Assembly: GCA_004558025.1 (NCBI GenBank)
Contig: SFEG01000007.1
Span: 1-64,000, forward strand
Reading direction: 5' to 3'
Source: Clostridiales bacterium
Lineage (GTDB): Bacteria; Bacillota; Clostridia; Oscillospirales; Oscillospiraceae
DNA: 64,000 bases
Positions 47,746 to 56,180 of this stretch are shown here, piece after piece. Made by a program: the position numbers and the translations under genes. The notes under the pieces were generated by a model that was given only the letters and a program-made list of their open reading frames with translations, had not been told where the DNA came from and did not search any database. Each line of letters begins with the position of its first letter. Position 1 is the first letter of the stretch.

Positions 47746-48903
47746 ATGCAGATAAGCGACCAGATACTCGCAATGAAGGACGACTGCGTGAAGATCCGAA
47801 GGGATCTGCACAGAATACCCGAGATCGGCTTTGAGCTTCCGCAGACGCATGAATACATAAGACCCCTTATTGAACAGACAAGGCCGGACGAGCTTAAGGT
47901 GCTTGCCGGTGTCGGCTTCAAAGCCGTTTACTACGCCAAGGGCGCAGACCGCACGATAGCCTTTCGCGCGGATATGGACGGCATGAAAAACACCGAGGAG
48001 AACCGCTTTCGCTTCCGCTCGCGCCACAAGGGCATCATGCACGGCTGCGGCCACGACGGGCATATGACCATCCTCCTGCTGCTTGCAAGGTGGATATCGC
48101 TTAACCGCGATAAGCTCAAATGCAACGTCGTTTTGCTCTTCCAGCCCGGCGAAGAGGGCTGGGGCGGCGCTCGGAAAATGATCGACGAGGGCGCACTTAG
48201 CTCTCCCAGGGTCGACTGTGTTTACGGTCTGCACCTGTGGCCGACCGTGCCAAGCGGCAAGATCGGCATACGCTGGTCGAATCTCATGGCGCAGACGAGC
48301 GATTTTGAGATCAAGGTGCACGGCAAAAGCGCGCACGCGTCCACGCCGCAGATGGGCATTGACGCGATCGTCGTCGCGGCCGAGCTCATAACGATGATCC
48401 AGTCTGTCATAACGCGCGACGTCGACCCGCATCAGGACGCGCTTCTGACCCTCGGCAAGATAGTCGGCGGCACGTCGCACAACGTCATCGCCGAGGAGGT
48501 CACCATGAGCGGCACTCTGCGCGTTTTCAGCAATGAGCTCTACGATAAGCTCATGCGCCAGATAATCGCGCTTTTGAAGGGCCTTGAGATGGCTACCGGT
48601 GCGGGCATATCAATGAAAACGATAGTCCACTATCCATACGTTGCAAATCCCCGTCCGCTGGTCGAGAAATTCTACACGGTGCTCGACTCGATGGACGATG
48701 TCGTGCTCGTAGAGCCCGTCATGGCGGCGGAGGATTTTGCCGAATATCAGCAGGAAGTCGAAGGTATGTTCATGTTCCTCGGCATAAACGGCGGCAGGGG
48801 AGGCGCACCGCTGCACAGCAGCAGGTTCGATTTTGATGAGGAAGTTCTGCTCGTCGGTGTCGAGGCATTTAAAAGAATATTGGAGAGTGAAAATTATGCA
48901 TGA
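47746..48903 (+). CDS. M20 family metallo-amidohydrolase
   Basis: A 385-residue amidohydrolase of the hippurate/IAA-amino acid/N-acyl-diaminopimelate type. Features are LHRIPEIGFELPQT, IAFRADMDGM, HGCGHDGHMTILLLLARW for metal binding, FQPGEEGWGGARKMIDEG with catalytic Glu, VHGKSAHASTPQMGIDAI and EDFAEYQQEVEGMFMFLG near the end. It removes an acyl group from an amino acid or peptide. It is part of an apparent operon with the preceding membrane protein and the following barrel protein, whose ATG lies inside its last codons. Confidence 0.92.
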   Translation: MQISDQILAMKDDCVKIRRDLHRIPEIGFELPQTHEYIRPLIEQTRPDELKVLAGVGFKAVYYAKGADRTIAFRADMDGMKNTEENRFRFRSRHKGIMHGCGHDGHMTILLLLARWISLNRDKLKCNVVLLFQPGEEGWGGARKMIDEGALSSPRVDCVYGLHLWPTVPSGKIGIRWSNLMAQTSDFEIKVHGKSAHASTPQMGIDAIVVAAELITMIQSVITRDVDPHQDALLTLGKIVGGTSHNVIAEEVTMSGTLRVFSNELYDKLMRQIIALLKGLEMATGAGISMKTIVHYPYVANPRPLVEKFYTVLDSMDDVVLVEPVMAAEDFAEYQQEVEGMFMFLGINGGRGGAPLHSSRFDFDEEVLLVGVEAFKRILESENYA

Positions 48904-49591
48904 TGAAGTATACATTGAGAAAAAACTGCCCAACAGGGTGGACGGTACACTGCGTAAATTTGCACTTCGCGTACCCGAGTGCATCTATAAATGCAGCGGC
49001 ATAATCGTCTTCGGCAAGCGCATCAAGTCGCTCGTGTTCTCGACCGACCTGAGCATTATCAGAAACGTAAACGCCGACGCTATCATGGCCGTGTATCCCT
49101 TTACGCCGCAGCCGGTCATAACCCAGGCGCTGCTCACGGCGGCGGATATCCCGGTGTTCTCCGGCGTCGGCGGCGGACTCACGCAGGGGCAGAGGGCGAT
49201 AAATCTCGCCATGTTTGCCGAGATGCAGGGCGCGACCGGCGTTGTGCTCAACGACCCGACCTCGAACGAGGTGCTCTCGCTTGTGCGGCACACGGTCGAT
49301 ATCCCCGTTGTCGTGACTGTTGCGCGAAAAGAGACCGATTTTGAGGCGAGGCTCAAGGCCGGCGTGGATATCTTCAACGTCTCCGCCGCTTCCGATACGC
49401 CGGAGCTCGTGCGCAGGATAAAGGATGCGCACCCCGACGTGCCCGTCATAGCGACCGGCGGCCCGACCGAGGAGAGCATAATGCAGACCATCGCTGCCGG
49501 CGCCAACGCAATAACCTGGACGCCTCCCTCCAACGGCGAGGTGTTCCGCGACATCATGGCGGCCTACCGCGAGGGCAAGCCCCATCCGTGA
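48896..49591 (+). CDS. TIM-barrel protein of unknown function
   Basis: A 231-residue protein with a beta/alpha-barrel look: repeating strands VFSGVGGGLTQGQ, GATGVVLND, IPVVVTVARKETDFEARLKAGVDIFNVSAA, VPVIATGGPTEESIMQTIAAGANAITWTPPS. The GG in VIATGGP and the GANAITWT end recall phosphate-binding barrels such as ThiG, NanE or IGPS. No specific enzyme can be named. ATG at 48896 overlaps the M20 gene by 8 bases and GGAGAG lies upstream, so it is cotranscribed. A strong terminator follows. Confidence 0.78.
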   Translation: MHDEVYIEKKLPNRVDGTLRKFALRVPECIYKCSGIIVFGKRIKSLVFSTDLSIIRNVNADAIMAVYPFTPQPVITQALLTAADIPVFSGVGGGLTQGQRAINLAMFAEMQGATGVVLNDPTSNEVLSLVRHTVDIPVVVTVARKETDFEARLKAGVDIFNVSAASDTPELVRRIKDAHPDVPVIATGGPTEESIMQTIAAGANAITWTPPSNGEVFRDIMAAYREGKPHP

Positions 49592-49595
49592 TAAC

Positions 49596-49629
49596 AAAAA
49601 ATCCCGCATCAGACGATGCGGGATTTTTC
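49596..49629 (+). terminator. Terminator of the 46.4-49.6 kb operon
   Basis: The stem AATCCCGCATC/GATGCGGGATT is followed by TTTT. Confidence 0.9.
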
Positions 49630-49636
49630 TTATGCA

Positions 49637-49688
49637 TAGCCTTCCCCACAAGGGGAAGGTGTCGGCGCAAGCCGACGGATGAGGTGTT
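49637..49688. repeat. CACCTCATCC..GGGGAAGG hairpin repeat, intact copy
   Basis: CCTTCCCCACAAGGGGAAGG, then TGTCGGCGCAAGCCGACGGA and TGAGGTG. This is the unbroken form of the repeat split at 12134-12319. It sits between convergent genes. Confidence 0.75.
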
Positions 49689-49707
49689 TTTTAAAATTTT
49701 ACTCGGA

Positions 49708-50946
49708 TCATGCGCTGGCGGAGTAAGTGAAGCTCACGCCGGGGTAGCGGGTCTGAGGATCGATCCTCGAGCCGTTTATGTACATCTCAAAATGCAGATG
49801 TGCGCCGGTGGACATGCCGGTTGAACCGACGTAGCCGATGGTCTGACCGCGGGAGACGGTCTGGCCGACGGAGACAGCGCGCGAGGACATGTGCGCGTAA
49901 AGCGTCTGCATGCCGTTGCCGTGGTCGATCATAACGTAGTTGCCCCAGCCGCCGTTCCAGCCGTCGGCCGAGCGCACGACCGTGCCGGAGTCGGCCGCGT
50001 AGATCGCGCTGCCGTAGCTTGCGCCGATGTCGGTGCCGCCGTGGTTTCTATATTCGCCTGTTATGGGGTGCGTGCGCGGACCCTGACGGCTCGTTATGTA
50101 GGTGCAGTAGCTCGGCCATACAAGATTTCCTGTGCCGACGGTGCTGCCGCTGCCGTTGTTTCCCTTGTTGGCTTCCTGCTGCTTGTTGAGCTCGTCGACC
50201 TTCTTCTGAATATCGGCATTGAGCTGCTTTTCCTGCTCGGAAAGCTGGCTGAGCAGAGAGGAGTTGGAGCTTATATCGCCCTGCAGAGACGCGATGACCG
50301 AAGCGGCCTCGGCGATGTCCTTTTCCTGCTGAGCCTTGAGAGTCTCGAGCTCTGTCTTGCTGTCTTCCATCTCGGCCTTGGCCTGCTCATACTCGGTCTT
50401 GACGGCCTTGAGATCTGCGACCGACTGACGGTAAGCATCCTCGAGCTCCTTATCGCTTCTCATGATATCGCCGATATCGTCTATGAGGCTGAGGAATTCG
50501 CCGATGCTGCTTGCGCCGAACAGAACCTCAAAATAATTGTATCTGCCCGACTCCTCCATCGCACGGACGCGGACCTTATACTTTTCAAGCTGAGCATCCG
50601 CCACCTTCTGAGCCTCGTCGACCTCCTTGGTCTTCTGCTCGATAAGCTGGGTGTGCAGCTCTATCTGCTCGTTAAGATTGAGTATCTGCTTTACGGTGAT
50701 GGCGTTCTTCTCGTCCAGCGCGTTTTTCAGCGCTATCTGGTCGTTCTGCTGACCCTGAAGAGAATTGATTGTCGACTGCAGGCTGTTCTTCTGACTTGCA
50801 AGCTGAGACTTCTGAGACTTCAGAGCGTCTATCTCGGACTGCGTCACGGCGAAAGCCGAAACGGACAAGCACGAGAGCATGACGCTCATCGTCATGACCA
50901 GAGCCATCGCGAAAGCAAAAAACTTTTTCATTTTTTTCTTCAGCAT
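49708..50946 (-). CDS. M23 family peptidoglycan endopeptidase with coiled-coil domain
   Basis: A 412-residue exported protein with a signal peptide (FFAFAMALVMTMSVMLSCLSVSAFA), then a long coiled coil (about 35-265, rich in K, Q, E, L) and a short GNNGSGS linker. The C-terminal LytM/M23 domain has HGGTDIGASYG and LHFEMYING zinc ligands and YAHM. It resembles EnvC/NlpD-like or CwlO-like wall hydrolases that act in cell separation or growth. ATG at 50946 has GGAG 6 bases upstream. Monocistronic. Confidence 0.94.
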   Translation of the reverse strand: MLKKKMKKFFAFAMALVMTMSVMLSCLSVSAFAVTQSEIDALKSQKSQLASQKNSLQSTINSLQGQQNDQIALKNALDEKNAITVKQILNLNEQIELHTQLIEQKTKEVDEAQKVADAQLEKYKVRVRAMEESGRYNYFEVLFGASSIGEFLSLIDDIGDIMRSDKELEDAYRQSVADLKAVKTEYEQAKAEMEDSKTELETLKAQQEKDIAEAASVIASLQGDISSNSSLLSQLSEQEKQLNADIQKKVDELNKQQEANKGNNGSGSTVGTGNLVWPSYCTYITSRQGPRTHPITGEYRNHGGTDIGASYGSAIYAADSGTVVRSADGWNGGWGNYVMIDHGNGMQTLYAHMSSRAVSVGQTVSRGQTIGYVGSTGMSTGAHLHFEMYINGSRIDPQTRYPGVSFTYSASA

Positions 50947-51084
50947 AATTATCTCCAATACTGTGGTTTGGTTACCATAATATTATACACCCCGTGTCAA
51001 GCTGAGGCGTGCTTCATATTACGGACTGCCCCTATTATGCCACAAAACGGCCGCTTCTTTGTTAATAAAGTATGATGAAAGTGT

Positions 51085-51118
51085 AAAAACACCCCCGGGG
51101 CATATGCCTCGGGGGTGC
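51085..51118 (-). terminator. Terminator of hppA
   Basis: The stem CACCCCCGAGGC/GCCCCGGGGGTG is followed on the minus strand by TTTTT, 14 bases past the hppA stop. Confidence 0.88.
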
Positions 51119-51131
51119 GGTCGATTTAAAA

Positions 51132-53126
51132 TCAGAACAGGCCGTTTGCGGTAAAGAGAGCCGCGAAAACGGTGGAAACAACGGTCATGAGCTTGATGAG
51201 GATGTTGATCGACGGGCCGGAGGTGTCCTTGAACGGGTCGCCTACGGTGTCGCCTACGACGGCTGCCTTGTGGGCATCGGAGCCCTTACCGCCGTGGTGG
51301 CCTTCCTCGATGTACTTCTTCGCGTTATCCCATGCGCCGCCGGAGTTGGACATGAACATTGCCATCATGACGCCGGAAACGAGGGAGCCTGCCAGCAGAC
51401 CTGCAAGAGCGGTCGAGCCGAGGATGAGGCCAACTGCCAGAGGTGCGACGACTGCCATAATACCGGGAACGAGCATTTCCTTCAGAGCTGCGGTGGTGGA
51501 GATGGCAACGCAGGTCTTGTAGTCGGGCTTTGCCTTGCCTTCCATGATGCCGGGAATCTCACGGAACTGACGGCGAACCTCTTCGATCATGCTGTAAGCT
51601 GCCTTGGAAACGGAGTCCATGGTCATTGCAGAGAACACGAAGGGGAGCATGCCGCCGATGAGAAGACCGATAACGACGGTGGGGCTGGTCAGAGCGACCT
51701 CGGAAGCATCCAGGCCGGTAGCCTGAGTGAAGGATACGAACAGAGCCAGTGCGGTCAGAGCGGCAGAGCCAATAGCAAAGCCCTTGCCCATTGCAGCGGT
51801 GGTGTTGCCGACTGCGTCGAGCTTGTCGGTGATCTCGCGGACGGAGTGGTCAAGACCGCTCATCTCTGCGATGCCGCCGGCGTTGTCGGCGATAGGACCG
51901 TAAGCGTCAACTGCGACGGTGATGCCGGTGGTGGAGAGCATGCCGACTGCCGCAAGAGCGATACCGTACAGGCCCGCGAACTGATATGCAAGGAAGATAC
52001 CGACGCAGATGAGGATGACGGGTACCCAGGTGGACATCATGCCGACTGCGGTGCCGGAGATGATGGTGGTAGCAGAGCCCGTCTCGGACTGCTGAGCGAT
52101 CTTCTTAACGAACTTGTAGTCGCCGGAGGTGTAGATCTCGGTGACGATACCGATAACGAGGCCGACAACGAGGCCGGAAACGATAGCGATAGCGGGGCCG
52201 TAGCTGTTCAGCATAACCTTGCTGAGGATGATGGATGCTATAACAACGAGAAGGGCGGAAACGTAGGAGCCCATCTTGAGTGCCTTGTGGGGATTTGCTC
52301 CTTCCTTACCGCGCACAAAGAAAGTGGCGATGACGGAAGCGAGAATGCCGCAAGCCGCGATGACCAGCGGGAAGATTACGGACAGATCACCGAACTGAGC
52401 AACGACGACAGCACCGAGGGTCATTGCGGAGATGATAGAGCCGACATAGCTCTCGAAGAGGTCTGCGCCCATGCCCGCGACGTCGCCGACGTTATCGCCG
52501 ACGTTATCAGCGATAACAGCGGGGTTGCGGGGGTCGTCCTCGGGGATGCCTGCCTCGACCTTGCCGACGAGGTCTGCGCCGACGTCAGCAGCCTTGGTGT
52601 AGATACCGCCGCCGACACGTGCAAACAGAGCGATCGAGCTTGCGCCGAGGGAGAAGCCGAACAGAACGTTTGTGTCGTTCCAGATAAGGAACAGAACGGA
52701 TGCGCCGAGAAGGCCGAGGCCGACAACGCACATGCCCATGACAGAGCCGCCGGAGAAGGCGATCGACAGAGCCTTGTTCATGCCGCTTGTGCGGGCTGCG
52801 TTTGCGGTGCGGACGTTAGCCTTGGTGGCAACGTTCATGCCGATGTAGCCTGCGAGGATGGAAAACAGTGCGCCGACCAGGAAGCACAGCGCGGTTCTCC
52901 AGCTGCCGAGGCCGAGGCCGATGGCGATAAACAGAACTACGACGAAGATCGCGAGGATCTTGTACTCCGCAAAAAGGAAAGCCTTCGCGCCGCCGTTGAT
53001 TGCGGCAGAGATTTCCTTCATGCGCTCGGTACCTGCGTCCTGCTTGGAGACGAATGCAATCTTGTAGAAAGCAAACAGCAGAGCGACAACTGCAAGAGCA
53101 GGTGCCAGGAACTTAAGGGATTCCAT
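51132..53126 (-). CDS. hppA: Membrane-bound K+-dependent pyrophosphatase (Na+ or H+ pump)
   Basis: A 664-residue membrane pyrophosphatase with about 16 helices, coupling PPi hydrolysis to Na+ or H+ export. Active-site motifs are DVGADLVGKVEAGIPEDDPRNPAVIADNVGDNVGD and the C-terminal AAVVGDTVGDPFKDTSGPSINILIKL. The K+-dependence position in VGNTTAAMGKG has alanine, which marks the K+-dependent class; many clostridial ones pump Na+. ATG at 53126 with AGGAG 8 bases upstream is preferred over the GTG at 53135. Monocistronic. The 380 bases upstream have no gene. Confidence 0.96.
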   Translation of the reverse strand: MESLKFLAPALAVVALLFAFYKIAFVSKQDAGTERMKEISAAINGGAKAFLFAEYKILAIFVVVLFIAIGLGLGSWRTALCFLVGALFSILAGYIGMNVATKANVRTANAARTSGMNKALSIAFSGGSVMGMCVVGLGLLGASVLFLIWNDTNVLFGFSLGASSIALFARVGGGIYTKAADVGADLVGKVEAGIPEDDPRNPAVIADNVGDNVGDVAGMGADLFESYVGSIISAMTLGAVVVAQFGDLSVIFPLVIAACGILASVIATFFVRGKEGANPHKALKMGSYVSALLVVIASIILSKVMLNSYGPAIAIVSGLVVGLVIGIVTEIYTSGDYKFVKKIAQQSETGSATTIISGTAVGMMSTWVPVILICVGIFLAYQFAGLYGIALAAVGMLSTTGITVAVDAYGPIADNAGGIAEMSGLDHSVREITDKLDAVGNTTAAMGKGFAIGSAALTALALFVSFTQATGLDASEVALTSPTVVIGLLIGGMLPFVFSAMTMDSVSKAAYSMIEEVRRQFREIPGIMEGKAKPDYKTCVAISTTAALKEMLVPGIMAVVAPLAVGLILGSTALAGLLAGSLVSGVMMAMFMSNSGGAWDNAKKYIEEGHHGGKGSDAHKAAVVGDTVGDPFKDTSGPSINILIKLMTVVSTVFAALFTANGLF

Positions 53127-53139
53127 AAATTTCACTCCT

Positions 53140-53540
53140 ATTAAATTAATTACGGATTCAGCACAAGCTGCAACGATTTTGCCGTTTATATGTCGTTAAC
53201 AACTCGTTTATGTATTTTATACTATTGTAGGCTAAAAATCAATTTTAAAATCAGCTGCTTTCGTTCAAATTAAACAAATTTATCAGTTTCCACGAAAGAT
53301 GAGGAAAAATGACGCTCAAGGTGTGCAAAACATACAAAAATGTATCGATGCAGGTCAAAACACTGACATTTATATCACAAAGATGTCCCGATTTTCGACA
53401 TAGTTCCGAGAAAACTCGAAAAATGTCTTTTGACAGTATAGATATTTGCGCCGAAGTGCTTAAAAATTATTAAATTGTTCAAAAAATTATTGTTGGAAAA
53501 TCGAGAAGTCGTGGTAAAATAAAATGATACCGTACATTCT
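53140..53540. other. AT-rich intergenic region without visible gene
   Basis: About 400 bases between divergent hppA and plsC. I see no open frame, repeat or RNA motif. A TTGACA occurs near 53432 with no matching -10 at normal spacing. Confidence 0.6.
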
Positions 53541-53562
53541 GTTTAGATGGGGAGGCTTGTAT

Positions 53563-54414
53563 ATGCTTCTTAAAATATTCGCCGCTATCGGAGCCGGAGG
53601 AAGCGTACTGCACACGCTCATATCGAGCACGGCGGGGGGCGCACTGAAGGTTACGGGCGAGCTGCTGCTGCGCTTTGTCGAATATTTCTTCGGGGCGCAC
53701 CTTGTGTACGCCGTCGGAATGCTTCTGGCGACGGAGCTGCTTATAGATAAGGATAAGCCGCAGGAAAAGCCGTCGAAATTCTGGCTGTGGCATCTGCATG
53801 CAGTCGCGGATCTTCTGGTGTTTTATGCTCGCGCGGATGTTTCTATAAGCGGAACGGAGCTTATCCCGAAGGATACGCGCTATCTCATGGTATCGAACCA
53901 CCGCTCGCTTGCAGATCCCGTCGCCATGGTCAACAAGATGCCCAAGGAGGAGATTACATTTGTCTCCAAGCCCGGCAATCTGAAGATACCCATCATCGGC
54001 AAGGTCATGCACAAGTGCGGCTGCCTGCCCCTGGACAGGGAAAATAACCGTGAGGCGCTCAAGACGGTGAAGGCCGCGACGGAGTATATAAACAAGGACT
54101 ACTGCTCGGTCGTCATTTATCCCGAGGGCACGCGCAGCAAGCAGGAGGGCATGCTGCCCTTCCACGCGGGCTCGTTCAAAATAGCGCAGAGGGCGGATGT
54201 TCCCGTTGTGGTCGTCGCGCTCAGAAATACCGATAAGGTAATACACAACTTCCCGCTTAAAAAGACGAATGTATACATAGATGTTATCGGCGTTATCGAT
54301 GCCGGATACGTCAAGGAGCATAAAACGAAGGACACCGCGCAGCTTGCTCAGGAAATGATAGAGAAAAAGCTCGCGGAGGAAAAAGAAAAGGAGGACTCTG
54401 CCGCTAAATGCTGA
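53563..54414 (+). CDS. plsC: 1-acyl-sn-glycerol-3-phosphate acyltransferase (PlsC-like)
   Basis: A 283-residue membrane-associated acyltransferase of phospholipid synthesis. The conserved boxes are NHRSLADPVAMV, VSKPGNLKIPIIGKVMHKCGCLPLDR, VVIYPEGTRSKQEG and PVVVVALRNTD. A hydrophobic N-terminal region anchors it. ATG at 53563 is preceded by GGGGAGG; the longer frame from 53524 lacks a ribosome site. Its TGA overlaps the start of the first ABC exporter gene by 7 bases, so it heads a four-gene operon ending with the SDR gene. Confidence 0.92.
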   Translation: MLLKIFAAIGAGGSVLHTLISSTAGGALKVTGELLLRFVEYFFGAHLVYAVGMLLATELLIDKDKPQEKPSKFWLWHLHAVADLLVFYARADVSISGTELIPKDTRYLMVSNHRSLADPVAMVNKMPKEEITFVSKPGNLKIPIIGKVMHKCGCLPLDRENNREALKTVKAATEYINKDYCSVVIYPEGTRSKQEGMLPFHAGSFKIAQRADVPVVVVALRNTDKVIHNFPLKKTNVYIDVIGVIDAGYVKEHKTKDTAQLAQEMIEKKLAEEKEKEDSAAKC

Positions 54415-56180
54415 AACTTCTGAAGCTGTTCAGGTATCTGAGGGCGAAGGAATGGCTGTTTTGCGCATTCAGCCTTGTGTTCGTGTGCGCTCAGGTCGTT
54501 CTTGACCTCATGATACCCGACTATATGTCCCAAATAACGACGCTTATAGAGACCCCGGGCAGCGCCATCGGCGATGTCTGGAGCGCCGGCGGAATGATGC
54601 TGCTGTGCGCGTTCGGAAGCCTCGTTTCGTCGATCGCGGTGTGCTTTTTTGCCTCGCGCATCGCGGCGAATTTTTCAAAGCGTCTGAGAAAGGAAATGTT
54701 CTACAAGGTCGAGAGCTTCACTCTCGAGGAAATAAACGCGTTTTCAACCGCGAGCCTTATCACCCGTTCGACAAACGACGTATCGCAGGTGCAGATGATG
54801 GTCGTCATGTCGCTTCAGGTGGTCGTCAAAGCTCCGCTCATGGCCGTTTGGGCGGTCATGAAGATCGCCGGCAAGGCATGGCAGTGGTCGCTGGCGACGG
54901 GCATCGCGGTCGTGCTGCTTGTTGCGATACTGAGCGTCGCCATCGTGCGCACTTTCCCGCGCTTCAAGCGCATCCAGTGGTTGCAGGACTCGCTCAACCA
55001 GTCCGCGCGCGAAAACCTCACCGGAATTCGCGTCGTGCGTGCATATAACGCCGAGGCGTATCAGGAAAAGAAATTCGGAAATGTAAACACCGAGCTTCTT
55101 GAAAACTCACTGTACGCAAACCGCACCATGACGCTCTTGAGCCCGTTCATGGGGCTTGTCATGAACTGCCTTAACATGTCTATCTACTGGATAGGCGCGG
55201 TGCTCATAAGCTCGGTCGCGGCGGGCGGAGCGGCGGGCGTGGCCGCGCGCGTCGATATCTTTGCGGACATGATCGTTTTCATGTCCTACGCTATGCAGGT
55301 CATCATGAGTTTTATCATGATCGTCATGGTCATCATAATAGCGCCGCGCGCGCTCGAGGCGGCAAAGCGTATAAGCGAGGTGCTTTCAACGCAGCCGAAG
55401 GTCGTAAGCGGCACGGTGACAGATTCCGGCGATAAAACCGGAACGGTCGAGTTTAAAAACGTTAGCTTCACCTACCCCGGCGGCATCGGCAGCGTTCTGA
55501 GCAATGTGAGCTTCAAGGCCGATAAGGGTGAGACTGTCGCGTTTATAGGTTCGACGGGCTCGGGCAAAACAACGCTAATGAACCTAATACCGAGGTTTTA
55601 CGATGCGACCGAGGGCGAGGTGCTCGTCGACGGCGTGAACGTAAAGGACTACGAGCTCGAAGCGCTCTACGCCAAGATAGGCTACGTTTCGCAGAAGGCC
55701 GTCATGTTCACGGGAACGATAGAGGATAATGTCGCCTTCGGCAAAAATGCCGATAAGAGCATGCTCACCGAGGCGCTCGAGATATCGCACTCGGCAGGCT
55801 TTGTTTCCGAGCTCGAGGATAAGGAAAAAGCGCATATGGCGCGCGGAGGCACGAACTTCTCCGGCGGTCAGAAGCAGCGCCTTTCCATCGCGCGCGCCCT
55901 GTGCCGCGACGCGGAGATACTTATTTTCGACGATACCTTCTCCGCGCTCGACTTCAAAACGGACCGCGAGCTGCGCGACGCGCTCAAGACCCGCACCGCG
56001 GGGCAGACCAAGTTCATCGTCGCCCAGCGCATCGGCACGATAATGTCCGCCGACCGCATTGTTGTTCTTGACGAGGGCAGGGTTGTCGGTGTGGGAACTC
56101 ACCATGAGCTTTTGAAGTCCTGCGAGGTCTATCGTCAGATAGCGCTCAGCCAGCTTTCAGAGGAGGAACTTGCCATATGA
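54408..56180 (+). CDS. ABC exporter half-transporter A (degenerate ATP site)
   Basis: A 590-residue protein with a six-helix membrane domain and a C-terminal ATPase. Walker A is GSTGSGKTT near 385, the signature is NFSGGQKQRLSIARAL, Walker B is ILIFDDTFSALD, and QRIGTIMSADR replaces the usual H-loop. Asp replaces the catalytic Glu after Walker B and the H-loop histidine is Gln. These changes are typical of the weaker partner in heterodimeric exporters such as BmrC/BmrD or LmrC/LmrD. The next gene, with an intact site, overlaps its stop (ATGA). The substrate may be a drug or lipid. Confidence 0.93.
   Translation: MLKLLKLFRYLRAKEWLFCAFSLVFVCAQVVLDLMIPDYMSQITTLIETPGSAIGDVWSAGGMMLLCAFGSLVSSIAVCFFASRIAANFSKRLRKEMFYKVESFTLEEINAFSTASLITRSTNDVSQVQMMVVMSLQVVVKAPLMAVWAVMKIAGKAWQWSLATGIAVVLLVAILSVAIVRTFPRFKRIQWLQDSLNQSARENLTGIRVVRAYNAEAYQEKKFGNVNTELLENSLYANRTMTLLSPFMGLVMNCLNMSIYWIGAVLISSVAAGGAAGVAARVDIFADMIVFMSYAMQVIMSFIMIVMVIIIAPRALEAAKRISEVLSTQPKVVSGTVTDSGDKTGTVEFKNVSFTYPGGIGSVLSNVSFKADKGETVAFIGSTGSGKTTLMNLIPRFYDATEGEVLVDGVNVKDYELEALYAKIGYVSQKAVMFTGTIEDNVAFGKNADKSMLTEALEISHSAGFVSELEDKEKAHMARGGTNFSGGQKQRLSIARALCRDAEILIFDDTFSALDFKTDRELRDALKTRTAGQTKFIVAQRIGTIMSADRIVVLDEGRVVGVGTHHELLKSCEVYRQIALSQLSEEELAI

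Noticed and set aside
51270..53144. 624-codon open frame on the plus strand
   Set aside because: It lies fully opposite hppA, whose membrane and active-site motifs are unmistakable.
53140..53560. Riboswitch in front of plsC
   Set aside because: No conserved riboswitch motif could be recognised, only AT-rich sequence.
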